A stretch of DNA of 64,000 nucleotides from Haemophilus parainfluenzae (GTDB taxonomy: Bacteria > Pseudomonadota > Gammaproteobacteria > Enterobacterales > Pasteurellaceae), in the NCBI RefSeq assembly GCF_003253005.1, contig NZ_QEPZ01000005.1, forward strand, positions 124,001 through 188,000. The letters are read 5' to 3'. Made by a program: the position numbers and the translations under genes. How positions within the stretch are numbered: the stretch's first letter is position 1; the number at the start of each line of letters is the position of its first letter. This document shows, in pieces, positions 46,619 to 59,717 of this stretch. The notes under the pieces are model-generated. The model saw only the letters and a program-made list of their open reading frames with translations. It searched no databases and was not told the origin of the DNA.

Positions 46619-47128
46619 TTATTTGATCATAGCCTTAAATAGATTACGACGATCAGCATTAAATGTCGGCTGTGCGGTTGGGATGGATAAAACCATACGC
46701 AAACAATCCTGTGTGAGTTGAACCGCTTGTTCATTAGTCAGATTCGGGTCGAGCGGTGAATGTAAGGAACAACTTAAATATTGCGGTACATTTTCAAGAC
46801 TACTAACAGTGAAAGTAAGTGCTTTGTAAGGCAGTTGTACAGTGAGTTTATCACCTAATTCACGTGGTTCCCATTGTTGTTGAGGACCCGGTAGAATCAC
46901 TACGCTCATCATCCATGGGGTTAATACTGTGCCGATCCATTGATCTTCAAATAAAACAAATTTAGGGCAGAAACACTCGATGCCTTTGTGATAAAAAGGA
47001 AGATCTTGCATTTCGGGCACAATGTTTTTCATTTCAGTCAGGAAAATATCTGTTGGGTTTTCTTCAAAGCCAGTGACAGAGGTTAAAAGTGCGGTCGAAT
47101 TTTGTGGTGTTTTTTCGTGTCGATACAT
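46619..47128 (-). CDS. hybE: Hydrogenase-2 assembly chaperone HybE
   Basis: 169 residues. Binds the Tat-signal precursor of the small subunit HybO until its maturation is complete. FCPKFVLFEDQWIGTVLTPWMMS, LPGP and LPYKALTF segments are conserved in the HybE/HyaE-like rubredoxin-type family. Last gene of hybOABCDE, about 70 bases after hybD. hybF and hybG do not follow and must lie elsewhere if present. Confidence 0.88.
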   Translation of the reverse strand: MYRHEKTPQNSTALLTSVTGFEENPTDIFLTEMKNIVPEMQDLPFYHKGIECFCPKFVLFEDQWIGTVLTPWMMSVVILPGPQQQWEPRELGDKLTVQLPYKALTFTVSSLENVPQYLSCSLHSPLDPNLTNEQAVQLTQDCLRMVLSIPTAQPTFNADRRNLFKAMIK

Positions 47129-47197
47129 GGTTTATTTTTCAATATTAATAAGATTAAAGCATAGCAGGTGAAATCTTAAAGAAAGTTCCCCTCTTTT

Positions 47198-47677
47198 CTA
47201 AAGAGGGGAGTCTAGATTTAAGCCGTATTCCTTAATGACTTGATTTAACGTTTCAAAAACCTTTGGCAACACGTTTTGTATTGTTTCTGTCAAACCAATT
47301 CCAGATTCTAGCGATTCTGGTTGGATGCCGATGAGACAAAGGTGTTTTGGGAATTCGTCCGTTAATTTCATTGCAGAAAGTACATCACAAATGCCGAGTT
47401 GGTGTGGTGAAATTTTGCGAGAGAAAAAGGTGGGCACTTGCTCGTCATGTAACACGACAATCTCACCAGGCTGTTTACTAGCAAGCACAGCATCGACAAT
47501 AATCAAATGCTCGCGATTTGCCATCGCATCCAGTAATTCCATGCCACAAGTACCACCATCGATGATGTCAAAGTGCGGTTGAATTTCAGGACGTTTTTCA
47601 AGCTCCTGCACCACGCGCACACCGACACCTTCATCACTTAACAAAATATTGCCGACACCAAGAATTAACGGCTTCAT
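47198..47677 (-). CDS. hybD: Hydrogenase-2 maturation protease
   Basis: Nickel-dependent endopeptidase that clips the C-terminus of HybC after nickel insertion. 159 residues. LGVGNILLSDEGVGVRVV with metal ligand Glu16, GGTCGMELLD, and the C-terminal His in FSRKISPHQLG. Its start overlaps the hybC stop. Confidence 0.95.
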   Translation of the reverse strand: MKPLILGVGNILLSDEGVGVRVVQELEKRPEIQPHFDIIDGGTCGMELLDAMANREHLIIVDAVLASKQPGEIVVLHDEQVPTFFSRKISPHQLGICDVLSAMKLTDEFPKHLCLIGIQPESLESGIGLTETIQNVLPKVFETLNQVIKEYGLNLDSPL

Positions 47678-49386
47678 TACAACACCTTCACTTCAGTTAC
47701 TTCACCGTTTTCGGTATTAACTACATGTACGGCGCAGGACATACAAGGGTCGAATGAGTGAATGGTTCGAACCACTTCCAATGGTTTAGTCGGATCTGCC
47801 ACCGGTGTACCAATAATGGAAAGCTCATAAGGACCCATTTGGTCTTGTTCATTACGCGGACCGGCATTCCATGTGGATGGTACAACCGCTTGATAGTTTT
47901 CGATGCGACCGTCTTTGATCACAACCCAGTGAGAAAGCATACCACGTGGTACTTCACCGAAACCAACACCACGGAATTCACCGTTTGCTGGAATATCTGT
48001 TTTGATATAAGCTGTCATATCACCTTTAGCGATATTATCAATGAGCATTTGCCATTGAGCGCTTAAAATGTCGTTGATCGCACAGCAATGCACGGTACGA
48101 CCGATAATACGTCCAAGGGTAGAATGTAATTGATCGGTGGTTAAAGTATTACCGGTCAATTTTTCATAAATGCCTTTTAATTCATTGAAGTGGTTGACAG
48201 TTGGTGTGTCATTCGAAGCCAAACCACACATTAAATAGGCGAGAGGGCCTACTTCGACAACTTTACCGTAGAAGGTTGGTGCTTTTACCCAAGAGTATTT
48301 ACCGTCATCTTGCCAGCCGGTATATTTCGGACGAGTTAAGCCAGCCCAAGGTTCTAATGGCTCATCATCTTCGTACCAAGCGTGTTTACCACTTTCTTTA
48401 ATACCTTTTACAACGAACTCATCTTTTTGTTGGTCGATTGCACGGAAAGTGGATAAATCGCCGTTTTCGATATAACCACCTTTCAACATGAATTTAGAGT
48501 TATCTGCATCAATTGGGTATTCTGGCACAGATAAGTAGTTACCTGATGTTTTACCAAGACTTAACCATTCAGGATAGTAGGCCGCAAATACTGCCGCATC
48601 TACTTTATACACTTGGTTAATGAAGTCAGTTAAGCGATCGATACAAGCTTTCACGAACATGAGACGTTCTTGGTTTAGTACCGCTTGGGAATCTAAGTTA
48701 ATTGGGTTTGCTACGCCACCAATCGCCAAGTTTTGAATATGTGGTGTTTTACTACCGAGTAATGCCACTACGCGGTTAGCATCACGTTGACATTCAAGAG
48801 CTTGCAAATAGTGTGCGACGGCAATGAGGTTGACTTCTGGTGGAAGTTTCATTGCAGCATGACCGAAGTAACCGTTAGCGAAAATACCAAGTTGTCCGCT
48901 ATCCACTAATGCTTGGATTTTTTTCTGTACGTTGCGGAATTCGTTAGCACTGTTTAATGACCATGTAGAGACACCTTTTAGCATATCTGCCGCTTTTTCA
49001 GGATCAGCTTTTAGCGCAGCGGTGATATCCACCCAGTCCATCGCAGAGAGTTGATAGAAATGCACGATATGGTCGTGAATGCTGTGTGCAGCAAGAATCA
49101 TGTTACGAATGTACTGTGCATTGACGGGGACTTTAGCACCGATAGCATCTTCTACGGCTCGTACGCTGATAATCGCGTGAACTGTAGTACATACGCCACA
49201 GATACGTTGCATAATCATCCATGCATCACGTGGGTCGGCACCTTTTACGATATTTTCCATACCGCGCCACATGGTACCTGATGACCAAGCATTGGTGACA
49301 ACACCGTTTTCAATTTCGCAATCAATACGTAAATGCCCCTCAATACGGGTAATTGGGTCAATTGAGATACGTTTTTTTTCTGACAT
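47677..49386 (-). CDS. hybC: [NiFe]-hydrogenase-2 large subunit
   Basis: Catalytic subunit carrying the Ni-Fe(CN)2CO centre, on the periplasmic face. 569 residues. Both nickel-binding pairs are intact: Cys63/Cys66 (RICGVC) and Cys548/Cys551 (DPCMSCAVH). A 15-residue tail after His554 is the piece HybD removes. It overlaps hybD and hybB by one base each. It is exported with HybO by hitch-hiking on its Tat signal. Confidence 0.97.
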   Translation of the reverse strand: MSEKKRISIDPITRIEGHLRIDCEIENGVVTNAWSSGTMWRGMENIVKGADPRDAWMIMQRICGVCTTVHAIISVRAVEDAIGAKVPVNAQYIRNMILAAHSIHDHIVHFYQLSAMDWVDITAALKADPEKAADMLKGVSTWSLNSANEFRNVQKKIQALVDSGQLGIFANGYFGHAAMKLPPEVNLIAVAHYLQALECQRDANRVVALLGSKTPHIQNLAIGGVANPINLDSQAVLNQERLMFVKACIDRLTDFINQVYKVDAAVFAAYYPEWLSLGKTSGNYLSVPEYPIDADNSKFMLKGGYIENGDLSTFRAIDQQKDEFVVKGIKESGKHAWYEDDEPLEPWAGLTRPKYTGWQDDGKYSWVKAPTFYGKVVEVGPLAYLMCGLASNDTPTVNHFNELKGIYEKLTGNTLTTDQLHSTLGRIIGRTVHCCAINDILSAQWQMLIDNIAKGDMTAYIKTDIPANGEFRGVGFGEVPRGMLSHWVVIKDGRIENYQAVVPSTWNAGPRNEQDQMGPYELSIIGTPVADPTKPLEVVRTIHSFDPCMSCAVHVVNTENGEVTEVKVL

Positions 49387-50612
49387 TATTCTGCTCCGCT
49401 AACTTTTTTGCTGAATGCCGCTTTTTCGGCAATAATTTTTTCTGAGTCTTCAGTATGTTTTTCTTTAAATACCGGTAATACAGGGAATAAACGAATGATT
49501 AAAATATAGGCACATACTTCAATCGAAACGAAACCGATTGAAATAAGCAATTCTTCCGCAGATGGGAAATATTGATAGCCGTTGCCAGGATTATACATGA
49601 TAAGCGAGTAGTTCATACGCCATAATGCTGCACCGAGTAACATGCTTAATGCCGAAATAAATAACCAACGGGAATCTGATTTTTTCTCCCCAAGGAAGAG
49701 TGTTAGTAATGGTAATACCATCAACCAGACTTCCATCCAGAACATCCATGCTTCAAATTTAGTTAATTTATCGAAACCTACAACCATTTGCAGTTTGTCG
49801 TGATAAATCAACTCACCAAAACGCACCGCTAAGAAACAGAAAATTAATCCTGCGGTAACGCGAGCCAATTGAGTAAATAAATGACGTTCATCTGGTGTTT
49901 TTCCTGCAAGACCCGCTTTAACTAAAGAACCTTCAAAAATCACAATAGAGAAGCCCATAATGAAAGCAGTCAGCAAGGAGAGAATTGGTAGCGCTTCATA
50001 GCTTTGCCATACCGGATGGACTTTGTGACCAGCTACAATCATCAAGGAACCCATTGAAGATTGGTGCATCATTGGTAACAAGGCACCTAAGGCGATAATG
50101 AAAAACATGATTTTATTCAGTTTATTAAACCATTTTTTCAAGCCGAAGAAACCAAGCCATACAGGGGCAAATTCTAGGGTCACCACGATGATATACACTG
50201 TCATACAAAATGCCGTTTCAAATAGAACGGAATTCGTGTTGAACTGGCCTGGAATGTAGAAATACGGTAAATGCCAATAACGTCCCATATCAATGGTGAT
50301 AGATAAACCACCAAGGGAATAGCCGAATAAACTTGCAAGCAATGCTGGGCGAACAAGAGCGTGATATTTCCCTTTATTGAAAATATACACGGTCCAAGCG
50401 AGGGCCCAACCGCCACAGGCAAATCCTGTACCGACAAGTAAGTCAAAGGCAATCCATAAACCCCAAGGATAACCGCCATTAAGTGCGGTCACAGAACCAA
50501 TACCGAAAACCAAACGTTTTAAAATTAATAAAACGCAAAGCACAGCAAGTGGTGCAAAAAAGAGAATTGCGGCAGAAACAAGGCGACCGCCTACCGGACG
50601 TGGATTACTCAT
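49386..50612 (-). CDS. hybB: Hydrogenase-2 membrane subunit HybB
   Basis: Integral NrfD-like membrane protein that passes electrons to menaquinone. 408 residues from ATG 50612 (overlapping the hybA stop by 8 bases), with about ten hydrophobic helices; conserved [21 protein letters not shown] at the start. A frame to 50702 is open but lies in hybA. C-terminal Lys/Glu-rich tail. Confidence 0.93.
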   Translation of the reverse strand: MSNPRPVGGRLVSAAILFFAPLAVLCVLLILKRLVFGIGSVTALNGGYPWGLWIAFDLLVGTGFACGGWALAWTVYIFNKGKYHALVRPALLASLFGYSLGGLSITIDMGRYWHLPYFYIPGQFNTNSVLFETAFCMTVYIIVVTLEFAPVWLGFFGLKKWFNKLNKIMFFIIALGALLPMMHQSSMGSLMIVAGHKVHPVWQSYEALPILSLLTAFIMGFSIVIFEGSLVKAGLAGKTPDERHLFTQLARVTAGLIFCFLAVRFGELIYHDKLQMVVGFDKLTKFEAWMFWMEVWLMVLPLLTLFLGEKKSDSRWLFISALSMLLGAALWRMNYSLIMYNPGNGYQYFPSAEELLISIGFVSIEVCAYILIIRLFPVLPVFKEKHTEDSEKIIAEKAAFSKKVSGAE

Positions 50613-51645
50613 GATGCTCATCCTCCGCTTCTTCGATTTCCTTGCGTGCCTGACGCATGGCTTCTTTTTGTGCTGCAATACGCTCAGCGATTTTATCGCC
50701 ATGCATATTTTTGTAAGTCATAAAGGTTAAACCGGCAAGTGCGACTAATGGCAATGCTAAACCGCGATACAAGAAGTGTTGTAAATGCGCCGCACGAGAA
50801 CCTGTCGCGACTTCATCTAAGTCTGGTAAACCAAGGTTAGCAAAAGGTACACCACTTAAGGCGAGCACCTGTGTACCACCACCTTCTTTTTCACCGTAGA
50901 TATGATATTGATATGCCGGCACGGTTGCACGGTATTTATCTGTGCTATTGACGTGTTGACGTGGGTAATCATATTCAGTACCACGTAATAAGCTTAAACG
51001 ACGTTTTGCTTCCGCCAATAATTCTTCACGTGTACCAAAAATAATGGCACCAGTCGGACAAACATGACAGCAACCAGGTAATTCACCTTTATCTAAGCGT
51101 TCAACGCCTTTTTGGTTACAGAGTTCACATTTGCTGATTTCACCGAATGGATTGTCGTAGTCGTATTTTGGTACATCAAATGGACAACCCACCATACAAT
51201 AACGGCAACCGGTACAAATATCCGGATCGTATTTTACGATACCGGTTTTGGGATCTTTGGTAAGTGCTTGAACAGGGCAAACGGCAACGCAGTTAGGATC
51301 AACGCAATGCATACATTGTTTTTTCACATAAGCATAGCCGTTTTCTGTTTTGTCTTTATTTGTGCCGTCGCCATCACTCCATACTTGAATAATGTTACGA
51401 GTAAATGGAGTGAGTTTATCGTTATTTGACCAAGTTTGATCACCTTTCGGATTTACTGGTGTATGGTTTACGTTTTGACATTCAGCCACGCATGCTTGAC
51501 AACCTACACAAAGGGTAGAGTCGTAAAGCATTCCTAGTGCGCCGGGAATAGGCTCAACCGCTTCTGATGCCTGTACATTTGGCACAGGCAAAGTAGATGC
51601 GATTCCGCCAAGCATACCCGCTTTTAGAAATTTTCGTCTATCCAT
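50605..51645 (-). CDS. hybA: Hydrogenase-2 ferredoxin-type subunit HybA
   Basis: Periplasmic four-cluster iron-sulfur protein linking HybOC to HybB. 346 residues. Tat motif DRRKFLK at the N-terminus, then ferredoxin motifs [37 protein letters not shown] and the CELCNQKG...CCHVCP group. One C-terminal anchor helix (residues ~298-315) is followed by a charged tail. Starts 2 bases after hybO stop. Confidence 0.95.
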   Translation of the reverse strand: MDRRKFLKAGMLGGIASTLPVPNVQASEAVEPIPGALGMLYDSTLCVGCQACVAECQNVNHTPVNPKGDQTWSNNDKLTPFTRNIIQVWSDGDGTNKDKTENGYAYVKKQCMHCVDPNCVAVCPVQALTKDPKTGIVKYDPDICTGCRYCMVGCPFDVPKYDYDNPFGEISKCELCNQKGVERLDKGELPGCCHVCPTGAIIFGTREELLAEAKRRLSLLRGTEYDYPRQHVNSTDKYRATVPAYQYHIYGEKEGGGTQVLALSGVPFANLGLPDLDEVATGSRAAHLQHFLYRGLALPLVALAGLTFMTYKNMHGDKIAERIAAQKEAMRQARKEIEEAEDEHHE

Positions 51646-51647
51646 TG

Positions 51648-52796
51648 TTATTTACCTGTATGTTGTTCTTTTTCTGCGGCTTTAGCTTCAGAACGGGCTT
51701 TATGTTGAGCGCTTAATTCGCGTAAGGTTACAACACTCACACCAGCTAAGATTGCAGCTGCACCGCCTAATAAACCAATAGCCGTCATGGTTGCACCTGA
51801 ACCTTCAGTGTTGTTGACATCTGGTTTTTCAACGCGTGGTGTTGGGTTTTCGACACCTGCTAATTGGAAAATACCTTTGGTAAAGCCGACGCCTTTTTCA
51901 TTACAACCATAGCAAGGATGTCCGATACCGACCGGCCAGTTATTACCGCCGACATCACAGAATTCTAAAGTAGAGCAGTTGCCGTAAGTTTCAGGTCCTT
52001 TACAACCAAGATGATACAAACACCAACCGTTGCGGTGACCATAATCACCGTATTCTTTAGCGAAGCGACCAGCATCAAAGTGCGGACGACGATAGCAGTT
52101 TTCGTGAATTAAGCGATCGTAGGCGAATAATGGACGATTTAATTTGTCCATTGCCGGTAGTTTCTTATAAGTAAGAATATAAGCGACAGTTGCAAGGAAG
52201 TTGTGTGGATTTGGTGGACAACCTGGAATATTAATCACTGGGGTACCTTTTGGTAATACTTCAGACAAGCTGCTTGCACCAGTTGGGTTGCCACCGCTAG
52301 AAGGTACGCCGCCCCATGCTGCACAAGAACCGATTGCAATAATCGCTGCAGCACCTTTAGCTGCTTCTTGGATGTGCTCTACAATCGGTTTACCTGCTAC
52401 CATACAATAGACGCCGCCGTCTTTTACCGGAATAGATCCATCTACGACTAAAACATATTTTCCATAATATTGTTTAATTGCATTGTGTTTATTATCTTCA
52501 GCTTGTTCCCCGAAGGCTGCAGAAAGGGTTTCGTGGTATTCTAAGGAAATCATTTCCAATACCAAGTTTTCTACTGTTGGGTGGGTCGCACGTAGTAAGG
52601 ATTCAGTACAACCCGTACATTCTTGCGCACCAATCCATAATACTGGTGGACGTTTAGGTTCGGTTAAAGCAGCGGTCATTTCGGCACCCGCTTTTGAACT
52701 TAACCCCATAGTCGCCGCAAGTGCGGTACATAACTTCATAAAATCCCGACGGGAAACTTCTGCTAAAGCAGAAAATAATCCATCACTTCGTTGCAT
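51648..52796 (-). CDS. hybO: [NiFe]-hydrogenase-2 small subunit
   Basis: Small subunit with three Fe-S clusters that carry electrons from the active site. 382 residues. Twin-arginine signal [24 protein letters not shown] (proximal cluster), [10 protein letters not shown], and [11 protein letters not shown] (distal clusters), then a C-terminal membrane helix near residues 335-355. First gene of hybOABCDE, behind an FNR site. Confidence 0.96.
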   Translation of the reverse strand: MQRSDGLFSALAEVSRRDFMKLCTALAATMGLSSKAGAEMTAALTEPKRPPVLWIGAQECTGCTESLLRATHPTVENLVLEMISLEYHETLSAAFGEQAEDNKHNAIKQYYGKYVLVVDGSIPVKDGGVYCMVAGKPIVEHIQEAAKGAAAIIAIGSCAAWGGVPSSGGNPTGASSLSEVLPKGTPVINIPGCPPNPHNFLATVAYILTYKKLPAMDKLNRPLFAYDRLIHENCYRRPHFDAGRFAKEYGDYGHRNGWCLYHLGCKGPETYGNCSTLEFCDVGGNNWPVGIGHPCYGCNEKGVGFTKGIFQLAGVENPTPRVEKPDVNNTEGSGATMTAIGLLGGAAAILAGVSVVTLRELSAQHKARSEAKAAEKEQHTGK

Positions 52797-52840
52797 ATAA
52801 TCACTCCAATTGGCACGTTACTTGTATGGTTAATCTAGCT

Positions 52841-52882
52841 ATGATATGCCTTGATGGATGAACTTTATTTGATCAGAATCAA
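52841..52882 (-). promoter_or_regulatory. FNR-dependent promoter of the hyb operon
   Basis: A perfect FNR box TTGAT-CAGA-ATCAA (52869-52882) is centred about 41.5 bases upstream of the start predicted by the -10 TATCAT (minus strand, 52841-52846). This is the class II activation geometry, so hydrogenase should be induced without oxygen. Confidence 0.75.
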
Positions 52883-52939
52883 AAACACCCTTATTTTCCT
52901 TACAAAATAAGAGGGTAAGTGATTGTTTTTATTTTGATT

Positions 52940-52958
52940 ATTGAGAATGATTGTTATT
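52940..52958. promoter_or_regulatory. Candidate Fur box upstream of hybO
   Basis: ATTGAGAATGATTGTTATT matches 14 of 18 positions of the palindromic Fur consensus. It lies about 65 bases upstream of the FNR box. The rest of the 390-base gap 52797-53186 holds AT-rich sequence and a terminator but no gene. Confidence 0.4.
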
Positions 52959-53144
52959 TATTGTGGCTTTCTTCACTTGAAGCATATGTTATTGCACGTT
53001 ATATTTTTCAATTAAAAGAAATGCTTTTGTTACCCTAAAAGAGAAATAACCAAGTGTGAAGATATGCTTTATCGTTTATATTCAAACTTTGGATTAAAAA
53101 TCTTTTTAAACATTGACCAAAATTAATCTTGTTGAAGTGAGAAA

Positions 53145-53179
53145 AATGGGCAACAAAGATTATTCTATTTTGCCCATTT
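53145..53179 (-). terminator. Terminator after the PgtP-like gene
   Basis: AAATGGGCAA and TTGCCCATTT pair over 10 bp; on the minus strand a T run follows. It ends transcription from 54539. Confidence 0.75.
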
Positions 53180-53186
53180 GGATAGA

Positions 53187-54539
53187 TTAGTTATTAGCTG
53201 TTTGTGATTTTTTACGTTCTAAGCGTAATACACCTAAATGTGTCATATAGCAACAGAAAATACAGCCTGCTACAGCGAATAATAAGAGGTAGAAGCCCGC
53301 ATCCCAGCCGAATTTATCAGCCAAAATACCAAATAATGCAGTACCAGAGAAACTACCTAAGATATAACTTAATAAACCACGTAAGCCAGTTGCAGAACCT
53401 GCCGCGAAAGAAGGTACGAGTTCAATAGTTTGAAGTGAAGATAAGAACATTGGCACATAAATTAAGCATCCAATAATACCTGCACCAATGGTTACGGTTA
53501 ATAAGTCACTACCGCCCCAGTAAATGAACATTGCTGCGCCCACACCGAATAAGGTGATGATAGCAAGTGGCATGCGGCGACCTTTGAAATAAGTATCAGT
53601 TAACCAACCGGCTAATAGTGTAGAAGGAATTGCTGCCCATTCAAAGATAGCAAAGGCCGTACCCATTTGAGCTTTAGTGAAACCTTTAGTTTCTAACAAA
53701 TAAAGTGGTAACCAGGTTAATACACCAAAACGGATCATATAAGTGAATACGTCGATAAAAGAAACAAACCACACATTAATGTCTTTCATAATGTAATCAC
53801 GGAAGATTTCCCATGTGGTTAAATTTACATTTTCTTCTTTTGTGACAACTAATTCTTCATTCTCACTTTCAAGAATTTTTCCAACGGGTGGTAAGCCTTC
53901 ATTGTAAGTACGACCCGCACCGAAGATGTAGAAAATAATCGCAACAATAGTAGCAATTGCTACAGGTACAACAAAGTGTGCAGCTTGCCAATGCTCTTGA
54001 CCTAACCAAGCGATACTAGCGCCCGCAATTGGTGCAACTAAACCACCACCTACGTTGTGAGAGATATTGAAGATAGCGGTTGTTACACCACGAGATTTAC
54101 GTGGGAACCAGCTTGCAAGTACGATGTAAGCTGGACCCGCTCCCATCCCTTGGAAGATACCATTAAGCACACAAAGGAATAAGAATGCCCAGAATGATGC
54201 GCTAAAGCCCATCATCAAGTTTACCGCGGCCGACATCATTAAGCCGAAAATCATAAAGTGTTTCGGATTTGATTTATCTGCGATTGCAGACATGAAACCT
54301 TTACTTAAACCATAAACAATTAACATGGTACCAGAAATAAAACCGATATCTTTTTTGGTGAAACCAAACTCGCTAATTAATTCTGGAGACGAAAGGAGGA
54401 AGTTATTACGTAAAATGTAGAACGCTGCGTAACCGATAAAAATGCCAAATAATGCATGCCATCTTAAGCGATTATAGCGTTCTCTAATTTCTGCATCAGG
54501 AATAGGTGTGCCTGGATTAGATTTTAGGAATGAAATCAT
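53187..54539 (-). CDS. pgtP: Organophosphate:phosphate antiporter, PgtP-like
   Basis: Major facilitator of the GlpT/UhpT/PgtP family, exchanging a phosphorylated metabolite for inorganic phosphate. 450 residues, twelve helices. NISHNVGGGLVAPI, VDVFTYMIRFG-like segment in helix 7 and FEWAAIPSTLLAGWLTD are closer to phosphoglycerate transporter PgtP than to GlpT or UhpT as I recall them. The PgtABC sensor genes are not adjacent. Subfamily is moderate, family is firm. Confidence 0.7.
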   Translation of the reverse strand: MISFLKSNPGTPIPDAEIRERYNRLRWHALFGIFIGYAAFYILRNNFLLSSPELISEFGFTKKDIGFISGTMLIVYGLSKGFMSAIADKSNPKHFMIFGLMMSAAVNLMMGFSASFWAFLFLCVLNGIFQGMGAGPAYIVLASWFPRKSRGVTTAIFNISHNVGGGLVAPIAGASIAWLGQEHWQAAHFVVPVAIATIVAIIFYIFGAGRTYNEGLPPVGKILESENEELVVTKEENVNLTTWEIFRDYIMKDINVWFVSFIDVFTYMIRFGVLTWLPLYLLETKGFTKAQMGTAFAIFEWAAIPSTLLAGWLTDTYFKGRRMPLAIITLFGVGAAMFIYWGGSDLLTVTIGAGIIGCLIYVPMFLSSLQTIELVPSFAAGSATGLRGLLSYILGSFSGTALFGILADKFGWDAGFYLLLFAVAGCIFCCYMTHLGVLRLERKKSQTANN

Positions 54540-54686
54540 TTGATGATCCTTTAATTTTTAATACAACAAAACTCATTTCTATACAAAAAATGAGGTAGGT
54601 AATATAAGGAGAAAAATCGAGATGTCAAATAAAAAAAATAACACACACTTTGACCGCACTTTTATTTCGCAAAATAGTCAGTTTTT

Positions 54687-54695
54687 TGCTATAAT
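54687..54695 (+). promoter_or_regulatory. Extended -10 promoter of gyrB
   Basis: TGCTATAAT, an extended -10 without a clear -35, about 35 bases before the gyrB ATG. Confidence 0.5.
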
Positions 54696-54721
54696 TCCAC
54701 ACAATTTTCATTACAAAATAG

Positions 54722-57157
<2,436 letters not shown>

Positions 57158-57186
57158 TCTAACACTCAAAAATATCATTAAAAATG

Positions 57187-57221
57187 ACCGCACTTTGGGA
57201 AACTGAGTGCGGTATTTTTTT
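57187..57221 (+). terminator. Uptake-signal inverted-pair terminator after gyrB
   Basis: ACCGCACT and AGTGCGGT, 8-bp stem with an 11-base loop, then ATTTTTTTG. Confidence 0.85.
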
Positions 57222-57236
57222 GAATTAGATCACAAA

Positions 57237-57255
57237 AATAAAAATAATTCTCAAT
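57237..57255. promoter_or_regulatory. Candidate Fur box before the heme-type receptor
   Basis: The complement reads ATTGAGAATTATTTTTATT, 14 of 18 matches to the Fur consensus. A -10 TATAAT follows at 57285-57290 and the ATG at 57322. Confidence 0.5.
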
Positions 57256-57321
57256 TTTATCTATTTTTTCCTATTATTCTTTTTTATAATTCTACCTGTT
57301 TTGCTATTTAAGGATAACAAT

Positions 57322-59646
57322 ATGAAAAAGAATACATTTTTAGCAGTGACCTATGGAATTTTGCCTATTGCTACGGTATCCATTTCTCTATCTTCTTTTG
57401 CAGAAGAACAATTAGAGACGATTAATGTTGAAGGTGAGCTGAGTGCAGAGCGACAAACGCAGTCAGCTGTTGAACATAAAACTGCATCAACTCTCCAAAA
57501 AGAGTTAGTGAGAGATACTCGAGATCTTGTGCGTTATACCACAGATGTTGGGATTAGCGATAATGGACGATTCCTAAAAGGGTTTTCTATTCGTGGAGTG
57601 GAAGGAAACCGAGTTGGTATTAGTGTAGATGGAGTAAATTTACCAGATAGTGAAGAAAACAGCTTATATGCGCGCTATGGTAATTTCAATAATTCACGCT
57701 TATTTGTTGATTCAGAATTGGTTCGGGAAATAGATATTGTCAGAGGTGCAGATGCGTTTAATTCAGGTAGTGGCGCATTAGGTGGCACGGTTTCTTATCG
57801 AACATTAGATGCTGCTGATATAGTCAAACAGGGACAAAAATTTGGTGGACTTATTCGAGGCGGATATGCGAGTAAAAATAGTGAATGGGTAAGAACTGCC
57901 GCCGTGGGATATGTAGGAGAGAAATTTGACGCTATTGTAGCTTATTCTCAACGCACAGGACATCAGATGAAAAGTCGAGGTGATGGTAGCATTGAGGATT
58001 CATCATCTCGTCAAATGCCAGACCCATCAAGTCATCGTTTTAATAGCTATTTGGTTAAATTAGGTTATCAGATTAACGCTCATCATCGTATTGCCTTTGG
58101 ATTTACTGGGCAGAAAGGAGAACGTTATACTGATGAAAGAAGTTATGCGTTATATGGTGGAAGTTGGCGAGAAGCTAATGATGAAAATAAACGTCATAAT
58201 TTTAATGTAAGTTATATTTATGCTCCAGATTCTGCTTGGTTAGCTTTTGCAAAACTTAATTTAGATTATCAAAAAACTGATCTAGCAGCAGTAAATTACA
58301 AAGGTGATAGACATTGGAAGACCAATGAAAAGGAATTGAGTGAAATTTTTGATCGTCGAATGAAAACAACATTTAAACGAGCTACGATAGAACTAGAAAG
58401 TCAGCCATTTAAATTGTTGGGGGAACATACCTTTACGTTAACAAACTTTATCAGTGAACGAGAGTTTGAAAATATTAATTATGATAGAGCAGGGATTGGT
58501 CGCAGTTATGAATATTCTGATCTCTATACTATTCAGCGTCCGATTAAAACAAAACAATATGGTATCTCTCTGAAAGATAATATTCGTTGGAATGAGATCT
58601 TTTCATCTGTGATAGGTGTTCGTTATGATTATGCAAAATTAACACCAAAAGAGTTTAATGCACGATGCTCAAAAGCTTGCCTTGAAGGTGATGAGCCAGT
58701 TAAAAGTAGCTTTGCTAATTGGAGTGGATTTGCGGGTATTAATGCTCAAGTATCAGATACATGGAAATTAGGTTATCAACTTTCTACAGGCTATCGAATC
58801 CCTACTGCTTCTGAAATGTATTTTACATTTAAAAATGCTTATGGTTCATGGCGTGCTAATCCCGCTTTAAAAGCTGAGCGTAGTTTAAACCATACTTTAT
58901 TTGCTCAAGCTAAAAATAATATGGGTGTATTTGATATTAATTTATATCAATCTCGTTATCGTCATTTCTTATTTGAGCAAGAAAGTGTAATTACTACTTT
59001 AAGCTTTGGTCAAAAATTTCAAAGTTTAGAGCAACAAATGGTGAATGTTGATCGCGCAAAAGTCACAGGAATAGAAGTAAAAACACATCTAAATCTTCAT
59101 AATATTATTAATTCAGTTCCAAATGGTTTCAAATTCTATGGTGCGCTTGGATATAGTAAAGGTAAACTTTCTAATGGGTCTAGCTTATTATCTGTTCAAC
59201 CTATAAAAGCTGTGTTAGGTTTGGATTATGAAGATCCAAATGGTAAGTGGGGAATTTTTACTCGCTTCACTTATTTAGGGGCAAAAAAAGCAAGAGATGC
59301 TAAAACAATTGAAAATAAACGCTATTGTGTGCGTGAAGAATTTGATGATTGGTTTGGTACAAATATTTGTAAAGAATTTGATTTCAAACAAGAAATTGTT
59401 AGTTATAAATATTTGAATAAAGCAGCATTTGTTGCTGATGCATTTGGTTATTACAATCCAACAGATAATATTACATTAAGAGCAGGCATTTATAATATCT
59501 TCAATCGTAAGTATCACAATTGGGATGCGTTACGCGGGATTAATGCTCACAGCACGACGAATACAGTGGACAGAGAAGGTAAAGGCCTTGAACGTTTCTA
59601 CGCACCTGGTCGAAACTTCTCAGCATCTGTTGAAATTCGTTTTTAA
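57322..59646 (+). CDS. TonB-dependent hemoglobin/transferrin/lactoferrin-type receptor
   Basis: 774 residues from ATG 57322 (AAGGA upstream). Signal peptide to about FAEE (residue 29), TonB box LETINVEG, plug with GFSIRGVEGNRVGISVDGV and IDIVRGADAFNSGSGALGGTVSYRT, and a barrel ending in SASVEIRF. The 'GKGLERFYAPGRNFS' ending is typical of heme/hemoglobin receptors of Haemophilus and Neisseria. Four cysteines lie in outer loops. No CCAA tetramer tract is present, unlike phase-variable Hgp receptors. The ligand is inferred. Confidence 0.8.
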   Translation: MKKNTFLAVTYGILPIATVSISLSSFAEEQLETINVEGELSAERQTQSAVEHKTASTLQKELVRDTRDLVRYTTDVGISDNGRFLKGFSIRGVEGNRVGISVDGVNLPDSEENSLYARYGNFNNSRLFVDSELVREIDIVRGADAFNSGSGALGGTVSYRTLDAADIVKQGQKFGGLIRGGYASKNSEWVRTAAVGYVGEKFDAIVAYSQRTGHQMKSRGDGSIEDSSSRQMPDPSSHRFNSYLVKLGYQINAHHRIAFGFTGQKGERYTDERSYALYGGSWREANDENKRHNFNVSYIYAPDSAWLAFAKLNLDYQKTDLAAVNYKGDRHWKTNEKELSEIFDRRMKTTFKRATIELESQPFKLLGEHTFTLTNFISEREFENINYDRAGIGRSYEYSDLYTIQRPIKTKQYGISLKDNIRWNEIFSSVIGVRYDYAKLTPKEFNARCSKACLEGDEPVKSSFANWSGFAGINAQVSDTWKLGYQLSTGYRIPTASEMYFTFKNAYGSWRANPALKAERSLNHTLFAQAKNNMGVFDINLYQSRYRHFLFEQESVITTLSFGQKFQSLEQQMVNVDRAKVTGIEVKTHLNLHNIINSVPNGFKFYGALGYSKGKLSNGSSLLSVQPIKAVLGLDYEDPNGKWGIFTRFTYLGAKKARDAKTIENKRYCVREEFDDWFGTNICKEFDFKQEIVSYKYLNKAAFVADAFGYYNPTDNITLRAGIYNIFNRKYHNWDALRGINAHSTTNTVDREGKGLERFYAPGRNFSASVEIRF

Positions 59647-59717
59647 TTATTAAATTTTTTATAGCAAAGTACGCATAGTAATGTGCGTACTTCTTTTTGT
59701 TTTTAGGAGCAATCATT

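Noticed and set aside
47758-48066. Antisense frames in hybC (also at 48201 and 49051)
   Set aside because: They are mirror frames of a conserved gene, without start signals.
50613-50702. Longer start for hybB
   Set aside because: The extension is rich in basic residues only because it is out-of-frame hybA sequence; the ATG at 50612 is normal for the family.
57301-59646. Phase-variable CCAA repeat tract as in Hgp receptors
   Set aside because: No tandem CCAA units are present in the start region of the receptor gene.
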